Counted from the stretch's first letter, positions 44,623 through 53,959 are shown. The stretch: DNA of 64,000 bases from Paenibacillus sp. FJAT-26967 (GCF_001541095.1 NZ_LMXH01000002.1:510671-574670), one strand, 5' to 3'. Notes: generated from the letters alone by a model not told the origin. Program-made: numbers and translations.

Positions 44623-45078
44623 ATGGAGGAACGAATTACGGGTATACAACTATTTGAGGTCCATGCACCCTGCTCTATTCACTATAGCAAAGAATTCAAG
44701 GAGAACTGCAGATACGGACTGCTTAAACTGACTGCAAACGGAGTAAGCGGATGGGGAGAATGTATCATGGCCATGGATGACAAACATTTTGATATCCTCA
44801 AATGGTCGAAATTTCTGTACCGGCTCAAAAATCTGACACTCCTTGAAGCGATGAATACCGTAAAGCTGAACAGGGCGATGTGGGGGACGGTCAGAGCGGA
44901 ATTAGTCGAAATGGCTGTGCTGGACATCATCGTAAGTTCACAGCGCATGCCGCTTACGGACCCTCTACTTAAGGCTAATCGTGAAGCTGCCGTTTCAGGG
45001 GAGTTCGCCGGTCCTATATTCCAGCCTGATATATCGACATTAATGGAGGAGTGCAGCGCTTATTTTGTCGTCTTATAG
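44623..45078 (+). CDS. Enolase-superfamily N-terminal-domain-like protein, 151 aa
   Basis: The product resembles only the N-terminal capping domain plus the first helix of mandelate racemase/muconate-lactonizing or dipeptide epimerase-type enzymes: ITGIQLFEVHAPC, then the characteristic ANGVSGWGEC, then ELVEMAVLDIIVSS. The catalytic barrel is missing; the protein ends with ECSAYFVVL. It could be a truncated gene or a small stand-alone regulator. The ATG at 44623 has AAGGAGTG upstream. It is the only gene directly behind the c-di-AMP riboswitch. Confidence 0.65.
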   Translation: MEERITGIQLFEVHAPCSIHYSKEFKENCRYGLLKLTANGVSGWGECIMAMDDKHFDILKWSKFLYRLKNLTLLEAMNTVKLNRAMWGTVRAELVEMAVLDIIVSSQRMPLTDPLLKANREAAVSGEFAGPIFQPDISTLMEECSAYFVVL

Positions 45079-45173
45079 AAAGGGACGAATTGCTTTTGAA
45101 GCGGCCATGGCCTACAATTAATACCAGATTTGTTTATAATAATTTCCAGATTCTCTAAAAGGAGATGAGCATA

Positions 45174-46127
45174 GTGTCTATTAGCGAAAGAGTAAGCAAC
45201 GAAAGCGGCAAAAAAACTCGAATTGTAGTAATCGGTACGGGAGCGGTAGGTTCTACGACGGCTTATACATTGCTGCTGCGCGAACGGATGTCAGAGCTTG
45301 TCCTGATTGATTATAACCAGGCCAAAGCCAAAGGCGACGCCCTTGATATGAATCACGGGCTTCCTTTTACAGGAAAAGTGGATGTGTGGGCAGGGGATTA
45401 TTCGGATTGTGCAGGGGCCGATATTATTATCATAAGTGCGGGAGTCGCCCAGAAGCAGGGCGAGACGCGTTTGGACTTGCTTAAGCGCAACGTGGATATT
45501 TTTAATCACATTGTTGAAGAAGTCATGAAGTATAACGATACAGGAATTCTGCTGGTGGCCACGAATCCGGTAGATATAATGTCCTATTTCACTTGGAAAA
45601 AATCCGGCTGGCCGTCTAACCGCATTATCGGGTCAGGAACCTTGCTGGATAGTGCCCGTTTCCGCTATCTCATCGGTGAGAAGCTGGACGTAGATCCTCG
45701 CAGCATTCATGCTTCGATTATCGGGGAGCATGGTGATTCAGAGGTGCCGCTGTGGAGCCTGGCGAACTTTGCAGGACTGCCGCTGGAGCTGAATGAGGAC
45801 GATAAGAAGGAGATCTTCGAGAATACGCGCGATGCAGCCTATCAGATTATTGAAGCTAAAGGTTCCACCTATTATGCGATTGCCTTAGCGCTGGACCGGA
45901 TCTGTACCGCTATCCTTCGTGACGAAGGTGCGGTGCTTAACGTTTCTACGCTTATTTCGAGCTATCATAACATGTCGGATATTTATCTGGGCGTACCGTG
46001 TATCGTAGACCGTACGGGTGTACGTGAAATTATTACACTTCCTTTGACGGCCGAAGAAGAGAATCAGCTGCAGAAATCGGGAAACAAGATCCGTGAAATG
46101 ATCGAATCCATCTCCGAACGATTATAA
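45174..46127 (+). CDS. ldh: L-lactate dehydrogenase
   Basis: A 317-residue NAD-dependent enzyme that reduces pyruvate to L-lactate. The N-terminal VVIGTGAVGSTTAY binds NAD; AQKQGETRLDLL carries the lactate-type Gln and the substrate Arg; GEHGDSEVPLWS carries the catalytic His. The GTG at 45174 is preferred to ATG 45165 for spacing from AAAAGGAG. TATAAT at 45135 may be its -10. No Rex palindrome is seen directly upstream. Confidence 0.93.
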   Translation: MSISERVSNESGKKTRIVVIGTGAVGSTTAYTLLLRERMSELVLIDYNQAKAKGDALDMNHGLPFTGKVDVWAGDYSDCAGADIIIISAGVAQKQGETRLDLLKRNVDIFNHIVEEVMKYNDTGILLVATNPVDIMSYFTWKKSGWPSNRIIGSGTLLDSARFRYLIGEKLDVDPRSIHASIIGEHGDSEVPLWSLANFAGLPLELNEDDKKEIFENTRDAAYQIIEAKGSTYYAIALALDRICTAILRDEGAVLNVSTLISSYHNMSDIYLGVPCIVDRTGVREIITLPLTAEEENQLQKSGNKIREMIESISERL

Positions 46128-46196
46128 ATCGGTTCTGCGGGTTATAGCTTGAATGACTTATCCGGAATACTTACTTGCCTTATAATGACCGTAAAA

Positions 46197-46231
46197 AGGA
46201 GAACCAGCTGCGGCTGAAGTTCTCTTTTTTG
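46197..46231 (+). terminator. Terminator of ldh
   Basis: GAGAAC / GTTCTC with inner CAGCTGCGGCTG, then TTTTTT. Confidence 0.85.
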
Positions 46232-46239
46232 CGTATTAA

Positions 46240-46280
46240 TTGACTAATTGGCTTACAATAGCTTATAATTACTTATAAAT
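46240..46280 (+). promoter_or_regulatory. deoR-type promoter with three phased 10-bp repeats
   Basis: TTGACT (46240-46245), 18-bp spacer, TATAAT (46264-46269). CTTACAATA, CTTATAATT and CTTATAAAT begin at 46252, 46262 and 46272, one helical turn apart, covering spacer and -10. Likely autorepression by the DeoR-family protein. Confidence 0.7.
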
Positions 46281-46328
46281 AAGCAAGTCATTGTGCTTGG
46301 TGTATCTGCAAGGAGAGGGGCGGAGAAG

Positions 46329-47105
46329 ATGTATCAGGAAGAACGAATGGAAGCCATTATGGCTTACTTGCGTGAGCACCGCCGTGTGGAGGTTCGCGAA
46401 ATATGCGAGTTGTATCATGTATCGAGAGACACGGCCAGACGGGATCTGGTCCGGATGGAGGAACTCGGCTGGCTGGTCAGAACCCGCGGAGGTGCGATAC
46501 TTCCCACCCTCCATAAGGATGTGGGCGTATACAAGACACGGCTTCAGACATCGTCAAGCGAGAAGAAAATGATCGGACGGGCGGCTGCCGGACTTATCCG
46601 GGACGGCCATTATTTATTCCTGGACACTTCAACGACGGTGCTGACGCTGGCAGAGCAAATGACAGGCTGTAACAATGTGATTGTGACCAATTCAATCGAC
46701 ATTGCGGATCGGCTTACGGATAAAGAAAGCGTGCAGGTTTATCTGCTTGGCGGACAGCTCGAACGCGAGCACCGCTATTTGTGCGGGTCCGCGACTTTGG
46801 CACAGCTATCCGAATATTATGCGGATACATTGTTCCTGGGCGCCTGCGGCATTACGGCCGATGGCTTGACTTATCCGCACGATGAAGACGGGGCGGTCAA
46901 GCGCGAAATGATCCGGCGGGCGGACCGTGTTATTGTCCTGGCGGATCATACCAAATTCGGCAAGCGGATGTTTTACAAGGTAGCTAGTCTGGACGATGTA
47001 GACATTGTCGTCACGGACCGGGCACCGGAGGAGGATATGCTACAACTGCTTGAGCGCCACAGTGTAGAGCTGATTATTGTACGGGAGGAAGAACAGCATG
47101 ATTAA
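46329..47105 (+). CDS. DeoR/GlpR-family transcriptional regulator
   Basis: A 258-residue repressor: N-terminal winged helix (residues about 3-57; VREICELYHVSRDTARRDLVRMEELGWLVRTRGGA is the helix-turn-helix and wing, shown here only as VSRDTARRDL), and a C-terminal sugar-phosphate-sensing domain (FLDTSTTVLTLAEQ, VTNSIDIADRL, LFLGACGITADGLT, ADHTKFGK). Such proteins are released from DNA by phosphorylated sugars. Start at 46329 follows AGAGGGG. It overlaps the HAD gene by 8 bp. Confidence 0.9.
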   Translation: MYQEERMEAIMAYLREHRRVEVREICELYHVSRDTARRDLVRMEELGWLVRTRGGAILPTLHKDVGVYKTRLQTSSSEKKMIGRAAAGLIRDGHYLFLDTSTTVLTLAEQMTGCNNVIVTNSIDIADRLTDKESVQVYLLGGQLEREHRYLCGSATLAQLSEYYADTLFLGACGITADGLTYPHDEDGAVKREMIRRADRVIVLADHTKFGKRMFYKVASLDDVDIVVTDRAPEEDMLQLLERHSVELIIVREEEQHD

Positions 47106-47919
47106 ACTGATCGTTACCGACCTCGATGGTACATTAATGAATCATCATAGACAAGTTGCCGATTCGGATGCTGCTAAATTGCGGGAGGCCGCCAGTCAGG
47201 GAATTAAGCTGTGTATGGCATCGGGCCGTATGTACCCGGATATGAAGAAAGTAATGGAGGAGATTGCAATACCGGCGTATGGAATCTCTCAGAACGGCGC
47301 GGCTGTATACACGCTGGAATCGGAGAAGCTGGCATCCTCCAGCTTCCCGCCGGAGCTTGCTGGGCTTCTCTACGATACGGTTCGTTTACGTGAATTCGTG
47401 GCCTTCATATGCTGCTCGGATGAGTCTATCCGGCTTCCCGCAAGCACGAAGCAGTCGGCGCCCTACGAAGCCCGGCAAATGAGTCCAGTGCTCATTAACG
47501 CGGATATTGACCGGCAGATCGCTGCGGGATCTCTTGGAGTGTGCAAGTTCTCGCTTTTCGGGCCGATCGGTGAGCTTGAGGCCCTGCAGGAGGAACTGCA
47601 TACGAAGTTCGAAGGGCATGTAGAGGCCGTAGTCTCTGACCGTGACTGTTTGGATCTGATGCCTTCAGGCGTTTCCAAAGGTACAGGTCTCACTATACTG
47701 CTCGAGCACCTGGGCTTGCGGCCGGAAGAAGCCGTTTGCATCGGCGATTCTTTCAACGATTTGCCGATGTTCGCTGTTACTCCGCACAGCTATGTTATGC
47801 AGCACAGTCATGACGACGTCAAAGCGGGCGCTAGTCGCGCGGCAGGTTCTGTCGCGGAAGCGGTGGAGCATGCGCTTGGGCTCAACCGCCAAGAGAAGCA
47901 GCAGCTTCACCGCGTTTGA
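47098..47919 (+). CDS. HAD-family (Cof-type) phosphatase
   Basis: A 273-residue hydrolase with DLDGTLMN (the nucleophile and acid Asp), a Cof-type cap, LMPSGVSKGTGLTILLEHLG (conserved Lys) and IGDSFNDLPMF (metal Asp). It should dephosphorylate sugar phosphates or related small molecules. It overlaps the DeoR gene, so both probably serve one sugar-phosphate pathway; the substrate could be the regulator's inducer. Confidence 0.9.
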   Translation: MIKLIVTDLDGTLMNHHRQVADSDAAKLREAASQGIKLCMASGRMYPDMKKVMEEIAIPAYGISQNGAAVYTLESEKLASSSFPPELAGLLYDTVRLREFVAFICCSDESIRLPASTKQSAPYEARQMSPVLINADIDRQIAAGSLGVCKFSLFGPIGELEALQEELHTKFEGHVEAVVSDRDCLDLMPSGVSKGTGLTILLEHLGLRPEEAVCIGDSFNDLPMFAVTPHSYVMQHSHDDVKAGASRAAGSVAEAVEHALGLNRQEKQQLHRV

Positions 47920-48339
47920 TCAACGGCGGAATATTGTGCGCGTATGCGTGACGGCAGCCTGAGTGCCTGGCTTGCGAAGCGTTCAGTTGCACCGCTGAAC
48001 CGGTGTGTCTGACGTTCGTAAGCCGGGCCGAAGCGGGGAGCGTCATCCTCCGCCTGGTGCGTTGTAAGACCGGCGGCGGAGCGTTATCCTCCATGAAAGG
48101 CAGACAAAGACCCGGAAGGTATTCTTCCGGGTCTTTGATTTAGGTTCTGTACGAAACTACGATTCGTGTAATACAAAAAGGGATCGCCGCCGCATATCAA
48201 ATAAAACGCGATCCTCATAATTGCAATTTTTCAATCTTTCTCCCTGCACGGGAACCAAACAATCACATGGCCCATACTCTGTATCAAATCCCTTTATCGA
48301 ATGGATAAGAACAGCTGATAAACAGGAGGCATACACTGT
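47920..48339. other. Intergenic region with short repeat and terminator
   Basis: Before 48105 the DNA is GC-rich; GGAGCG[T/C]ATCCTCC-like words occur twice, about 40 bp apart (near 48037 and 48077). After the terminator it is AT-rich and shows no gene or clear promoter. Confidence 0.4.
48105..48139 (+). terminator. Terminator of the DeoR-HAD operon
   Basis: Fourteen-bp stem CAAAGACCCGGAAG with its complement, loop GTATT, then TTTGATTT. Confidence 0.85.
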
Positions 48340-48831
48340 ATGGAAATCACAGGCTGTATCCGTGAAACATTCGCCGCTATCAAACGACCTACTTTAAATG
48401 AACTCAGAATCGCATTGGAATCCTTACCGCTGGAGAAAGATATGTCGGCCTTATGCGATGCCGCACCCGGACACCTGCCTTACGGGAGGCAGGTCCTTTG
48501 CCGGACGGATGAGGTGGAGGTTATCGCGATCCATATTCCCGCCGGAAGCCAGACAGCTATCCACGACCACGGACAATCGGCAGGGTGCGCCAGAATTATA
48601 GAAGGAAATCTGCTGAATGTGTGGTACGAATTAGACCGGTCCGGTTATCCCGAACCTTTTATGGCAGCAGCTTTGACTGAGGGAGAATATATGTATGCGC
48701 CCAGAGGTCAAATCCATCAGATGCGTAATGAAGGAGAAAGCCGTGTGGTTAGTCTGCATGTGTATGCACCTCCCCTGTCCGGCACCACAAGCTATCGGCC
48801 CTATCTGGAAGTGCTGGATTTCGTTATCTGA
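48340..48831 (+). CDS. Cysteine dioxygenase-family protein
   Basis: A 163-residue cupin. IPAGSQTAIHDHGQSAG holds two iron His (HDH), and APRGQIHQMRNEG the third; YELDRSGYPEP and SLHVYAPPL are further type I cysteine dioxygenase features. It would oxidise cysteine to cysteine sulfinate with Fe(II) and O2, like Bacillus YubC. AGGAGG precedes the ATG. The Cys of the Cys-Tyr crosslink seen in mammals lies at the GCAR position here, so a crosslink-free form cannot be excluded. Confidence 0.85.
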   Translation: MEITGCIRETFAAIKRPTLNELRIALESLPLEKDMSALCDAAPGHLPYGRQVLCRTDEVEVIAIHIPAGSQTAIHDHGQSAGCARIIEGNLLNVWYELDRSGYPEPFMAAALTEGEYMYAPRGQIHQMRNEGESRVVSLHVYAPPLSGTTSYRPYLEVLDFVI

Positions 48832-48860
48832 CTGCCGGGCTCTGCTTTCACTTCCATTTA

Positions 48861-48895
48861 AAAAACCGTCCCGCTGCATGATCGGGACGGTTTCT
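48861..48895. terminator. Bidirectional terminator
   Basis: Stem AAACCGTCCCG / CGGGACGGTTT between convergent genes. Confidence 0.85.
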
Positions 48896-48928
48896 TATGA
48901 ACAAATTCGTATCCGCCCTAAGTCTGAT

Positions 48929-49798
48929 CTAGGAACTCGAAGGCTCGATATGAACGTGGACATGCCCCACCTTGTGCTTATTAAACATCCGCTTCTCCAC
49001 ATGCTCCGCAATATCGTGGCTTTCCGCAACATTTAAGCGGTGGTCCACAACAATGACGACATCCACAAGCACCTGATTGCCATGAACACGTGCTCTGAGG
49101 TCTTCAATGGATTCGACACCGGGCGTCTCGGCTACCGTGTTCTTGAACGATTCCAGTTTGGTATCGTCAAATCCGTCCGTAAGTGCATGGGAGGCATCAA
49201 TAAAAATACCCCAGGCCGTCTTGCAGATCAGGATAGCGACAAGCAGAGCGGTACAAGGATCCAGCCACGGCAGACCCATTTGCGCACCGAGTATTCCAGC
49301 GAATGCGGCTAGACTTACATAAGCATCGGAACGATTGTCATAAGCGGCGGCTGTTAACGCTTTGTTGTTGATTTTTCGTGCCAGACGGATATTGTAAAGG
49401 TAGACGCCGTACATAACGGCTGCACAAGCAAGGGCTGTCCATGCGGCGATCATATCCGGCGTCTCAATCACCGGTGCGCCGAAGGACCTGACCGCTCCAA
49501 TAAATACTTGTATGCCGACGGCAAACATAATGAAGGATGCGACGAGTGCGGCGACTGTTTCTGCACGGAAATGACCATAGGGATGGTCCTTGTCGGGGGG
49601 CCTTCTGGATATGCGTAAGCCGATTAATACGGCTATAGATGCGACAAGATCCGTTGTGTTGTTTAACCCGTCCGCTGTCAGCGCACTTGAGCCGGCGGTG
49701 TAGCCGATCCATAATTTGAGCGCGGACAGCGCGATATAAGCGATAATCGACGTCCAGGCGCCTCGCTCGCCTTCTTTAAGTTCGTTATAAGCTTCCAA
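48929..49798 (-). CDS. Cation diffusion facilitator, Mn(II)-type (MneP/MneS-like)
   Basis: A 289-residue CDF exporter with six membrane helices and a C-terminal cytoplasmic domain ending in a His-rich tail (VGHVHVHIEP). The transport site motifs are NxxxD in helix 2 (NNTTD) and DxxxD in helix 5 (DNRSD) instead of the HxxxD of zinc exporters; this set marks the Mn(II) group. The TTG start at 49798 has GGAGGA 7 nt upstream; a TTG at 49813 is the alternative. Confidence 0.87.
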   Translation of the reverse strand: MEAYNELKEGERGAWTSIIAYIALSALKLWIGYTAGSSALTADGLNNTTDLVASIAVLIGLRISRRPPDKDHPYGHFRAETVAALVASFIMFAVGIQVFIGAVRSFGAPVIETPDMIAAWTALACAAVMYGVYLYNIRLARKINNKALTAAAYDNRSDAYVSLAAFAGILGAQMGLPWLDPCTALLVAILICKTAWGIFIDASHALTDGFDDTKLESFKNTVAETPGVESIEDLRARVHGNQVLVDVVIVVDHRLNVAESHDIAEHVEKRMFNKHKVGHVHVHIEPSSS

Positions 49799-50102
49799 TC
49801 CGTCTTCCTCCAAGTGCAGCAGTATTCGGTGAATTCTATCGTAACGGACAGAACCCGTGTGGGTCTAGAGAAACAGTGTTGACCTTTTCCCGAAAACATG
49901 GAGAGGGTATAAGAAGTTGGGGAGAGACAACTTTCTTAGTATGGGGCGTTTTGCCGGATTATAGCCGCCTGAAGACGGATAAGGTGGAAGCTGCCGGCAA
50001 AATTCATTACAATAAGAAAAGAAAGAAGCCCGGATGCGCTTGGAAATGACATGGCAGAAACGCCGGAAGCGTCCGGTTGAACGCACGGCAGGAGGTACAA
50101 AC

Positions 50103-51332
50103 ATGAGAAGCAGAACTATTCTAATCTTAACCAGCCTCATACTGGCAGGTATGCTGTTTGGATGCACGGATACAGAGAGGCAGGCGGTTCCGACCCTGAC
50201 ACCGCCGCCGAGCCAGACTCCAACTCCGCCGCCGAGTACTTCACCCGGCGTCGATACGAAGAAAGAAACACCGTCGGAATTCCAAATCCAGACCCGATTG
50301 CTGGATTTTCATCTGATTGACGAAAGAAACGGCTACGCATGGGGGGTGACCAAGGAAGCGCTGCGCATGTACCGGACGGAGGACGGCGGCCAGAGCTGGC
50401 AGAATGTATCCCCGCCCACAGCGAATGATTTCAAGTTCGCCCCCGGTTACGGCCAGTCCGTCTCTTTTCTGGATAAGCAGCGGGGCTGGGTAGTACGCAG
50501 TGACCTTGATAATAAACACGCGACGATCTTTCATACGGAGGACGGCGGCGCGAGTTGGAAAGCTGCCGAGCTGGGGGAAGGGATGAACCCGGTCGTGCTT
50601 GATTTCCGGACGCCGCAAAGCGGCTGGCTGCTCAGTATAGCGGACCCGCAGCAAGCCGATTCGGGTCATATCCTCTATGCTACTTCCAATGCAGGCACTA
50701 CCTGGCGGCGTATAGCGGACTCATCGCTTCCGCAGGGGGGGACAGTCACCGGAATGACGTTCCAGAATGATAAGAACGGCTGGTTATCCATGGAAGTTAA
50801 AGGACAGCCGAAGCTCTACCGGACGGATGACGGAGGAATGAGCTGGAACGCCGGTCAAGTCCTGGATGAGAACAAACAAATGCAGGCTTGTGAGGTCGTA
50901 GACGTTCTGCAGCCGGTGTTCTTCGGAACGGATCGTTCCAATGGCTGGATTCCGCTGACTTGCCCGAACAGTGATACCGATCAATTCCATGGCTTGTTTA
51001 CGGAAGACGGAGGGGCAAGCTGGACGTATACGCCTTTTAAAATCCGGACGGAGAAAGCTTCCAACGCGTTTACTCTTCCGTTTTTTCTGAACGATACGAA
51101 CGGCTGGTATTTGAATAAGAATCTGGTTTATCATTCTTCTGACAAAGGTTTGACATGGACGCCTCTTAACGAGGATAAAATTTTATCGAAGACGTGGAGT
51201 AAATATCCGCAACTGACCCAAATGCAGTTTATTTCGGAGAACGTAGGCTGGATTCTGCTGGAAACCAAAGATCAGAAACGCTCGGTTCTCGTCCAGACCA
51301 AAGATGGCGGCAAATCGTGGTCTGTTCTCTGA
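50103..51332 (+). CDS. Lipoprotein with seven BNR/Asp-box repeats
   Basis: A 409-residue exported lipoprotein. The signal ends LAGMLFGC (lipid Cys); a Pro/Thr-rich linker follows. Then come seven Asp-box units of the form S/TxDxGxxW (TEDGGQSW, TEDGGASW, TSNAGTTW, TDDGGMSW, TEDGGASW, SSDKGLTW, TKDGGKSW), implying a beta-propeller like Ycf48. It is probably a ligand-binding or scaffolding protein at the cell surface. GGAGG precedes the ATG. Confidence 0.87.
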   Translation: MRSRTILILTSLILAGMLFGCTDTERQAVPTLTPPPSQTPTPPPSTSPGVDTKKETPSEFQIQTRLLDFHLIDERNGYAWGVTKEALRMYRTEDGGQSWQNVSPPTANDFKFAPGYGQSVSFLDKQRGWVVRSDLDNKHATIFHTEDGGASWKAAELGEGMNPVVLDFRTPQSGWLLSIADPQQADSGHILYATSNAGTTWRRIADSSLPQGGTVTGMTFQNDKNGWLSMEVKGQPKLYRTDDGGMSWNAGQVLDENKQMQACEVVDVLQPVFFGTDRSNGWIPLTCPNSDTDQFHGLFTEDGGASWTYTPFKIRTEKASNAFTLPFFLNDTNGWYLNKNLVYHSSDKGLTWTPLNEDKILSKTWSKYPQLTQMQFISENVGWILLETKDQKRSVLVQTKDGGKSWSVL

Positions 51333-51459
51333 TAGATATACATGCAGTTGGATCTCTTCTTCTCAACAAAGAGTCAGTGCCTGCCTGATCTTCGGGTTGT
51401 TTTGTTTGACTCCCTGCCGATCAAGGGTAATGAAGCATTAGAAAAGGGAGTGAATCAGT

Positions 51460-52128
51460 ATGAAATATAACCGGCAAAAGCGAGGATTCTACAGCATTCC
51501 CCTGACTGCCGCTTTACTAGTTCCTTTATCCCTGTCTGCCTGCAGTTCGAATGCCAGCCCGCCGCCTGAGGCAAGCCCTACACCTGCGGTAAGCGCGACA
51601 CCGGCACCGACATCGGCACCGGCACCGACTGCATCTCCTTCAGAGACAGCGCCAGCTCCATCGACAACGCCTGATGGAACAGGAAATACGGAGAGCAAGG
51701 CTTCATCTGAATTGAAAAGCATCCTGGCTCTGGCCCGTAAGGGTGAGGTTAAGGGTTCGGAGTTTGCAGCCCACATCGACTTATTCGATGAAGTCGAGCG
51801 GAAATGGGGCAAACCCGATAAGCAGGAAAGTGCGGGTAAGGGCATGTACGCCACCTATTCTAAAGAGAAGATTACTTTCGGCTTCAATAAGGGCATGAAG
51901 ATTTTTGATGTGCGTTCCTATGCCGCATCGTTGAATCAATATAATGTAACAGCAGTCAAGCAGGCTCTCGGCGAACCGGCGGATACGACAGTCAACGGTG
52001 AAGATACGATCTATACGTATCCGGCAGGTGACTTTCAACTGAAGGTCGTCATTCCTAAGTCTACCGGTCTCGTTGATCATATCTCCGTCTATAGTCCGCA
52101 GGATGCCAAGAATAATATGGCCGGTTAA
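51460..52128 (+). CDS. YjgB-family lipoprotein (DUF4309)
   Basis: A 222-residue lipoprotein: signal ending SLSAC, then a long Pro/Ala/Thr/Ser linker (about residues 31-75), and a C-terminal domain of about 140 residues with KGSEFAAHIDLFDEVERKWG and DHISVYSPQD, which matches DUF4309/YjgB proteins of Bacilli. Function unknown. Both this and the preceding gene encode surface lipoproteins, but they are 127 bp apart. Confidence 0.83.
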   Translation: MKYNRQKRGFYSIPLTAALLVPLSLSACSSNASPPPEASPTPAVSATPAPTSAPAPTASPSETAPAPSTTPDGTGNTESKASSELKSILALARKGEVKGSEFAAHIDLFDEVERKWGKPDKQESAGKGMYATYSKEKITFGFNKGMKIFDVRSYAASLNQYNVTAVKQALGEPADTTVNGEDTIYTYPAGDFQLKVVIPKSTGLVDHISVYSPQDAKNNMAG

Positions 52129-52134
52129 AGATCG

Positions 52135-52163
52135 AACAGCTTTCACGGGGAGCTGTTTTTTAT
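52135..52163 (+). terminator. Terminator of the YjgB gene
   Basis: AACAGCT / AGCTGTT stem followed by TTTTTATTT. Confidence 0.8.
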
Positions 52164-52237
52164 TTGCGCTGCGGCAGGGGATTTGTCCCTCAAAGGCGAA
52201 ATAGCTAGAGGCAGGTCATAAGGAGGGCGTCTAACAC

Positions 52238-52900
52238 ATGAGATTCGAGAAACGTGACAAATTGGTTATGATTGGTGATTCGATTACCGATTGCGGCCGT
52301 GCGCGGCCGTATGGGGAAGGCAGAGTGGAAGCGCGCGGAAGCGGTTATGTGATGCAGACGGATTCGCTGCTTCAATCCGCATATCCTTCGCTGGGAATCC
52401 GCGTCATCAATATGGGGATAAGCGGCAATACGGTCCGCGATCTTCAAGAACGCTGGAAGAGCGATGTTCTGGATCTTAAGCCGGATTGGCTGTCGATCCT
52501 GATTGGAATAAATGATGTATGGAGGCAGTACGACGCTCCGCTAATGACGGAGAAACATGTATACTTGGAAGAGTACGCAGAAGTGCTGGAGAAGCTTGTA
52601 TTCGAGACTAGATCACAGCTAAAAGGTCTCGTACTGATGACTCCTTTCTATTTGGAGCCGAACGAGCAGGACCCGATGAGAGCTACGATGGATGCATACG
52701 GGGCAGTTGTCCGGCGCATCGCCGAGAAGTATGATACGGTATTTGTAGATACTCAGGCGGCGATGGACCAACTCCTGAAGCACAACTATGCGGCAGCCCT
52801 CGCCTGGGACCGCGTTCATCCTAACCAGTCCGGGCATATGGCGATTGCCCGCGCTTTTCTTAACGCAGTCGGGTTTGACTGGCGGGGAGAAGAAGCCTGA
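52238..52900 (+). CDS. SGNH/GDSL esterase (Axe2-like acetylxylan esterase)
   Basis: A 220-residue SGNH hydrolase. Nucleophile Ser15 in IGDSITDCGRARP, GISGNTVRDL, GINDVWRQYD and catalytic Asp191/His194 in AWDRVHPNQSGH. The length, and blocks such as NEQDPMRATMDAYG and FVDTQAAMDQLLK, closely match Geobacillus Axe2, a cytosolic esterase that removes acetyl groups from xylo-oligosaccharides. There is no signal peptide. It is next to the aldo/keto reductase gene, 60 bp downstream. Confidence 0.9.
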   Translation: MRFEKRDKLVMIGDSITDCGRARPYGEGRVEARGSGYVMQTDSLLQSAYPSLGIRVINMGISGNTVRDLQERWKSDVLDLKPDWLSILIGINDVWRQYDAPLMTEKHVYLEEYAEVLEKLVFETRSQLKGLVLMTPFYLEPNEQDPMRATMDAYGAVVRRIAEKYDTVFVDTQAAMDQLLKHNYAAALAWDRVHPNQSGHMAIARAFLNAVGFDWRGEEA

Positions 52901-52960
52901 CGCTGCGTTTGAAGAGAGCGATAGAAATTTGAAGCAACTATAATACCGGAGGTGTAACAC

Positions 52961-53959
52961 ATGTCTACTTATTTGGCCCATTCAGAACGTTACAGCACGA
53001 TGCCTTATAACCGTGCAGGCCGCTCTGGCTTGAAGCTGCCTGCTATTTCGCTCGGCTTGTGGCATAATTTCGGAGGTGCGGATGCTTTTGAGAACAGCCG
53101 GGCTATGATCCGTACCGCCTTTGATCTGGGCATCACCCATTTTGATCTTGCGAACAACTATGGACCGCCGCCAGGATCAGCGGAAGAGAATTTTGGTCGC
53201 ATTCTCAAAAGCGATCTGGCCTCCTACCGCGATGAACTGATTATTTCTTCAAAAGCGGGCTATCTGATGTGGGAAGGGCCTTATGGTGAATGGGGTTCCC
53301 GCAAGAACCTGACTGCCAGTCTGGATCAGAGCCTGAAGCGGATGGGACTGGATTATGTGGATATTTTTTATTCACACCGGTTCGATCCCGAAACGCCGCT
53401 GGAAGAAACGATGATGGCGCTGGATTCGTTCGTGCGTCAAGGTAAAGCTTTGTATGTGGGCGTCTCGAACTACGATGCGCAGCAAACCGCAGAAGCTGTG
53501 CGCATTCTCAAAGAGCTCGGTACACCCCTGCTCATTAACCAGCCCGCCTATTCTATGTTTAACCGCTGGATCGAGAACGGGCTGCAGGATGTGCTGAGCG
53601 AAGAGGGGGTTGGAAGTATCGCTTATGTTCCTCTGGCTCAGGGATTACTGACGAACAAATACCTGGACGGTATTCCGGCGGATTCCCGCGTGGCCAAGCC
53701 GTCTATCTTCTTGAACGAACAAGACGTCACGGAGGAGAAACTCCGGCAGATCCGGCAGCTGGGTGAGATCGCGGCGCAGCGTGAACAATCTCTCGCGCAA
53801 ATGGCCCTGGCCTGGGTGCTTCGAGAAGGTCGCGTGACATCCGCTCTGATAGGAGCAAGCAGGCCGTCACAAATTGTGGAGAATGCGGCCGCTGTCCGTA
53901 ATCTGGCATTTAGTTCGGATGAACTGGAAGCTATCGAATCCATTCTTAAAAAATCATAA
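52961..53959 (+). CDS. Aldo/keto reductase (YghZ/Gpr-like)
   Basis: A 332-residue NADP(H)-dependent reductase. FDLANNYGPPPGSAEENFGRIL holds the catalytic Asp and Tyr (shown as ANNYGPPPGSAE); SSKAGY the Lys; YSHRFDPETPLEE the His region. Motif NNYGPP is typical for the YghZ group, which reduces L-glyceraldehyde 3-phosphate and other aldehydes. GGAGG precedes the ATG. Probably an operon with the esterase. Confidence 0.9.
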   Translation: MSTYLAHSERYSTMPYNRAGRSGLKLPAISLGLWHNFGGADAFENSRAMIRTAFDLGITHFDLANNYGPPPGSAEENFGRILKSDLASYRDELIISSKAGYLMWEGPYGEWGSRKNLTASLDQSLKRMGLDYVDIFYSHRFDPETPLEETMMALDSFVRQGKALYVGVSNYDAQQTAEAVRILKELGTPLLINQPAYSMFNRWIENGLQDVLSEEGVGSIAYVPLAQGLLTNKYLDGIPADSRVAKPSIFLNEQDVTEEKLRQIRQLGEIAAQREQSLAQMALAWVLREGRVTSALIGASRPSQIVENAAAVRNLAFSSDELEAIESILKKS

